64,000 nt of DNA, taken from contig JACDOX010000004.1 in the NCBI GenBank assembly GCA_014549065.1, positions 6,090,034 through 6,154,033 of the forward strand. Direction: 5' to 3'. The notes beneath the pieces are model-generated. The model was given only the letters and a program-made list of their open reading frames with translations, was not told where the DNA came from and did not search any database. A program made the position numbers and the translations under genes. Positions 61,201 through 64,000 of the stretch are shown here, piece by piece. Positions within the stretch are counted from its first letter, which is position 1. The number at the start of each line of letters is the position of its first letter. The stretch is from Cardinalis cardinalis. Its lineage: Eukaryota; Chordata; Aves; Passeriformes; Cardinalidae.

Positions 61201-64000
61201 CTATGACCAAGGTAGCTGATACACAAGAATTTAATTTACAGTGAAAGGAAACGTTTTTAATTTGCAAAATAAAAATCATTATCTGTTTGTTACTTATGAA
61301 TATTGTGTTTAATCATACATTTTGCTTAATGATGTCTATTATTCATGGGAAGTTGAGAACTGTATTAAAAAAAGTTGTATAAATTTATAGCGCTGTAAAG
61401 TCTCAAGCACTTTTTGTGTGTGTTTTTAATCACTACCAACAAAAGTCTTACCCCAAAAAAAAAAAAAAGGCAATAAATAGAAAACCTTGACTTTCGCTAG
61501 CATTTTGATACACATTTTCACATGACCTTTTCAGCACAGAACTACAAACTAAGGAGTTTTACAAACAAGGCAAGCTGAAGAGAGATGTGCAGCAGTAAAG
61601 CAGAAGTATAAACACAAGTGCAAATGAGAAGAAGACATTTGAATCTGAATGGTCAGTTAATGATTCAATTAGTTTTTCACTATGTTAAACTATGATAATC
61701 CTTCTCTACTAGGTCTCCATATTGAAGCNTGTTGAAAGAAAGAATGTAAAGTACCTTCAGAAAATTCTAAAAAAAAGTATATCTTTTTGTAAATCACAGT
61801 TGCTTTCCAACAAAATGCTCCTTATGAACAATAATGTGGATGCCAGACAGATGTTTCACTGAGTCCAAGATTTTTAGCAAGCTTGGTCTGAATAAAAGCC
61901 ATCCATCTGAAGTGATTCCCTCAGTTATACAGGCTGNCTGAAGTGCAAGTCTGGCTTCAGGATTGGTGATAACCTAGTGAATTATACATACTCTGACTTA
62001 TCTCTTTATCCTTTCTTCTGATCACGTTATCTTTCCACCATACAGTTTAACTTCTTTTTTCCATNTTCCACTCTTTCTCCCCTCCCAAACTAGGGAATTT
62101 CCTTAATACCTTCTCCATTTCTCCAAGTTGCAGAGACATGGAAATGGAGCTTTCAATATTGCACCCATATGTACAGATACAGGTACATGAGTATTTTACC
62201 ATATGGAGGCTCTGTGACGATGGCATTCTGATTTGTGGTCTCTGAAAGGCAGATGTTCAAATAGGTGACTGAGAGTGTTTATTATGACTGGTGCTAGTGT
62301 CTACAAAGAACTGATTAAAATATGCAATGATTGACATTTGGCAATGAGGCAGCACAAAACTCCCTGCTCTTTTTGTTGTGCTGAAATTAAGCAATGGTTA
62401 CATGGAGTCAAATAACTGTTAGTAATGACTTACATTAATGGATTATTTTAAAGTCCTGAGAAGTTATCTGATTACTTCACAGGCCAACAAATAANGCTGT
62501 TTACCCAACTACTTTTCTTGGCAGTCCTGTCATTCCCAACCACATAATGAATGATTATTAATGAATGATATTATGGTAGCCATGGTGTCCAGTATGGCGT
62601 CAGTCTCACTACATAATTTGAATGCCTTATGCAAACAGTTAGACACTTGTGATCTATTGCTTCTACAAGAAAGTAATCTTGAGCAGACAATTGATTATCA
62701 TTTTAGGATCCCATAATTTGTCTTAACCACTTTCANGAAGAAACCAGGTGATGTCTACACATAATCTTTTCCAGCAAGGATAAATGCTTGTTCTGGTATA
62801 GTGTAAGACTTCTGTAGATTTCATGAGCTCCTCAATTAACCTGAATGAGAATTTATTCTGATAAGAATTTGACTAAAATGATAAGATCTGCTTTATTCAT
62901 ATTATCTAGTCAATGTATTTTAAACTGGCTTATGTTAATTGTCTGCAAGTTTGCTTTATAAACCAGGGATGGAAAAGAAAAAGAGGGTGCAAATTCCTCT
63001 TCTAGGGCAGGGAGTGAGCAGGCAGAGATATGGGAGTTTCAGTCCCTCTCACCTCCTCTGCAGATGAACTGGCTTTCTTCCTGTTCAACCTTTCACACAT
63101 GCACAGGTTTCCAACCACCTGACATGGCCAGGTTGTTTGCTTCATAGTCCCATCCTCCTTCCCTCCTGCCAGTTTTGCTTTGGGCTATTGCAACAAGATC
63201 TGACTCGGCTTTAGATGGGAGAGTCACATAAGCCACACAAAATGCCTGTTAATNTTTCTAGATTATAATGGAAATATTTCTCACCTATTAATCACTATGT
63301 CCCTATATATATATATGAAGGAATGGAAAGGAAACTAGAACAAGAACATTGTAAATAAATTAGGATGAAGCTAACATTGGAACAAGGCACTACACAACCC
63401 TCTTTTTATAAAAGATGTGTGTGGGTGTTTGGCATCAGCTTGGATTTCGCATTTTAAAAATTCCAAATGTTGGTTAAAGCTATAATTATGTTTCAAAATA
63501 CTTTTTTTTAACGTGATGCTTTGTGTTTTTAATACCATGTATCAAATATCCTCAATTGAATAACAAATGTGTTATGCAATTGCTATTATTGTGAAAGCTG
63601 CTGGGTACATTCCAGNATGCTCTGTAGGAAGAAACACTTTTCTTTAAAACAATAAACACAACTTGCCAGTTCCTTCAACTTTACAAGTTAATAAGATGCA
63701 TTTTTTTCTTAAGAAGTTAAATTTCCTTCTTAATCACTGAAGGGGCATATTTAATTAATCAGTGCAATAAATGCAACTCATTGCATTATTGCAAAATTGC
63801 TAGTGCTTAAATTTAAGTTTAATTCTGGGTTTTGCTTAGTCTTGTTATCTGACTCATTATGGTTTTTTTTTTAATTTTGAGTTAAATTTTTCAAGTAAGA
63901 GGGAACTTTTCTGACTAGGGATGACTGCAAGCCCTAAAGTAAATTCTGAGATGATGAATACAGTCTTTAAATTTCCCAGTGATGAGAAAGACCTCAGTTC
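58235..64000. other. AT-rich non-coding stretch
   Basis: No gene is visible. It holds a GT-rich tract with an 8-bp-arm hairpin (59598-59616), a run of 21 T (60358-60378), a near-perfect 35-bp tandem duplication (60742-60811), and (AT)n near 63305. The last 1.5 kb contains TAAT-, ATTA- and ATGCAA-rich words that resemble conserved non-coding sequence, but this cannot be shown from one genome. Confidence 0.55.
60742..60811. repeat. 35-bp tandem duplication, 34/35 identical
   Basis: Copies 60742-60776 and 60777-60811 differ at one position (CCTTGCAG versus CCTTACAG). Each copy contains the inverted pair CAAACATT / AATGTTTG around an 11-bp centre. The near identity indicates a recent duplication. 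Confidence 0.9.

Noticed and set aside
1..64000. CRISPR arrays, bacterial operons, tRNA or rRNA genes
   Set aside because: No regularly spaced direct repeats with unique spacers, no ribosome-binding-site-linked gene runs and no cloverleaf or rRNA core motifs were seen. The sequence is vertebrate in character.

Overview
This window reads as nuclear DNA from a bird, probably a passerine, taken from a gene-poor intergenic or deep-intronic stretch. The evidence is AT-rich sequence with no sustained coding, several CR1 (chicken repeat 1) LINE copies with the avian 3' end (runs of the ATTCTATG type), solo-LTR-like GC-rich islands of avian endogenous-retrovirus type, and ordinary vertebrate microsatellites. 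I found no protein-coding exon I can identify, and no tRNA, rRNA, snRNA, CRISPR array or bacterial gene structure. About 134 isolated single N bases are scattered through it, which looks like ambiguity codes in a draft assembly and not like sequencing gaps.

Layout. 1-9.9 kb: AT-rich, repeat-poor, with microsatellites near 0.15, 6.88 and 8.40 kb and a 39-bp tandem duplication at 8.82 kb. 9.93-12.62 kb: the largest element, a 5'-truncated CR1 on the minus strand that keeps decayed endonuclease and reverse transcriptase regions. 12.6-33 kb: AT-rich DNA holding a dense GATA-motif cluster with a TATA-like box (15.06-15.33 kb), an exon-like open segment (16.95-17.12 kb), an (AGGGA)n tract able to form G-quadruplexes (21.76 kb) and a stretch open on both strands (25.24-25.65 kb). 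33.13-33.24 kb: a roughly 120-nt imperfect hairpin resembling a microRNA precursor or palindromic MITE, the strongest unexplained structure here. 36.28-38.25 kb: two CR1 fragments placed 5' end to 5' end around an (ATTC)n tract. 39.5-40.0, 43.2-43.8 and 51.7-52.3 kb: GC-rich islands that look LTR-derived. 57.24-58.23 kb: a third substantial CR1, plus strand. The remainder is AT-rich DNA with short tandem duplications and palindromes.

No genes work together here. All three CR1 copies that reach the reverse transcriptase core have lost the catalytic FADD motif and are dead fossils. Functional interest rests on the hairpin at 33.1 kb and the GATA cluster at 15.1 kb; both are motif-level inferences that need conservation or transcription data. 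I found no convincing new biological system.
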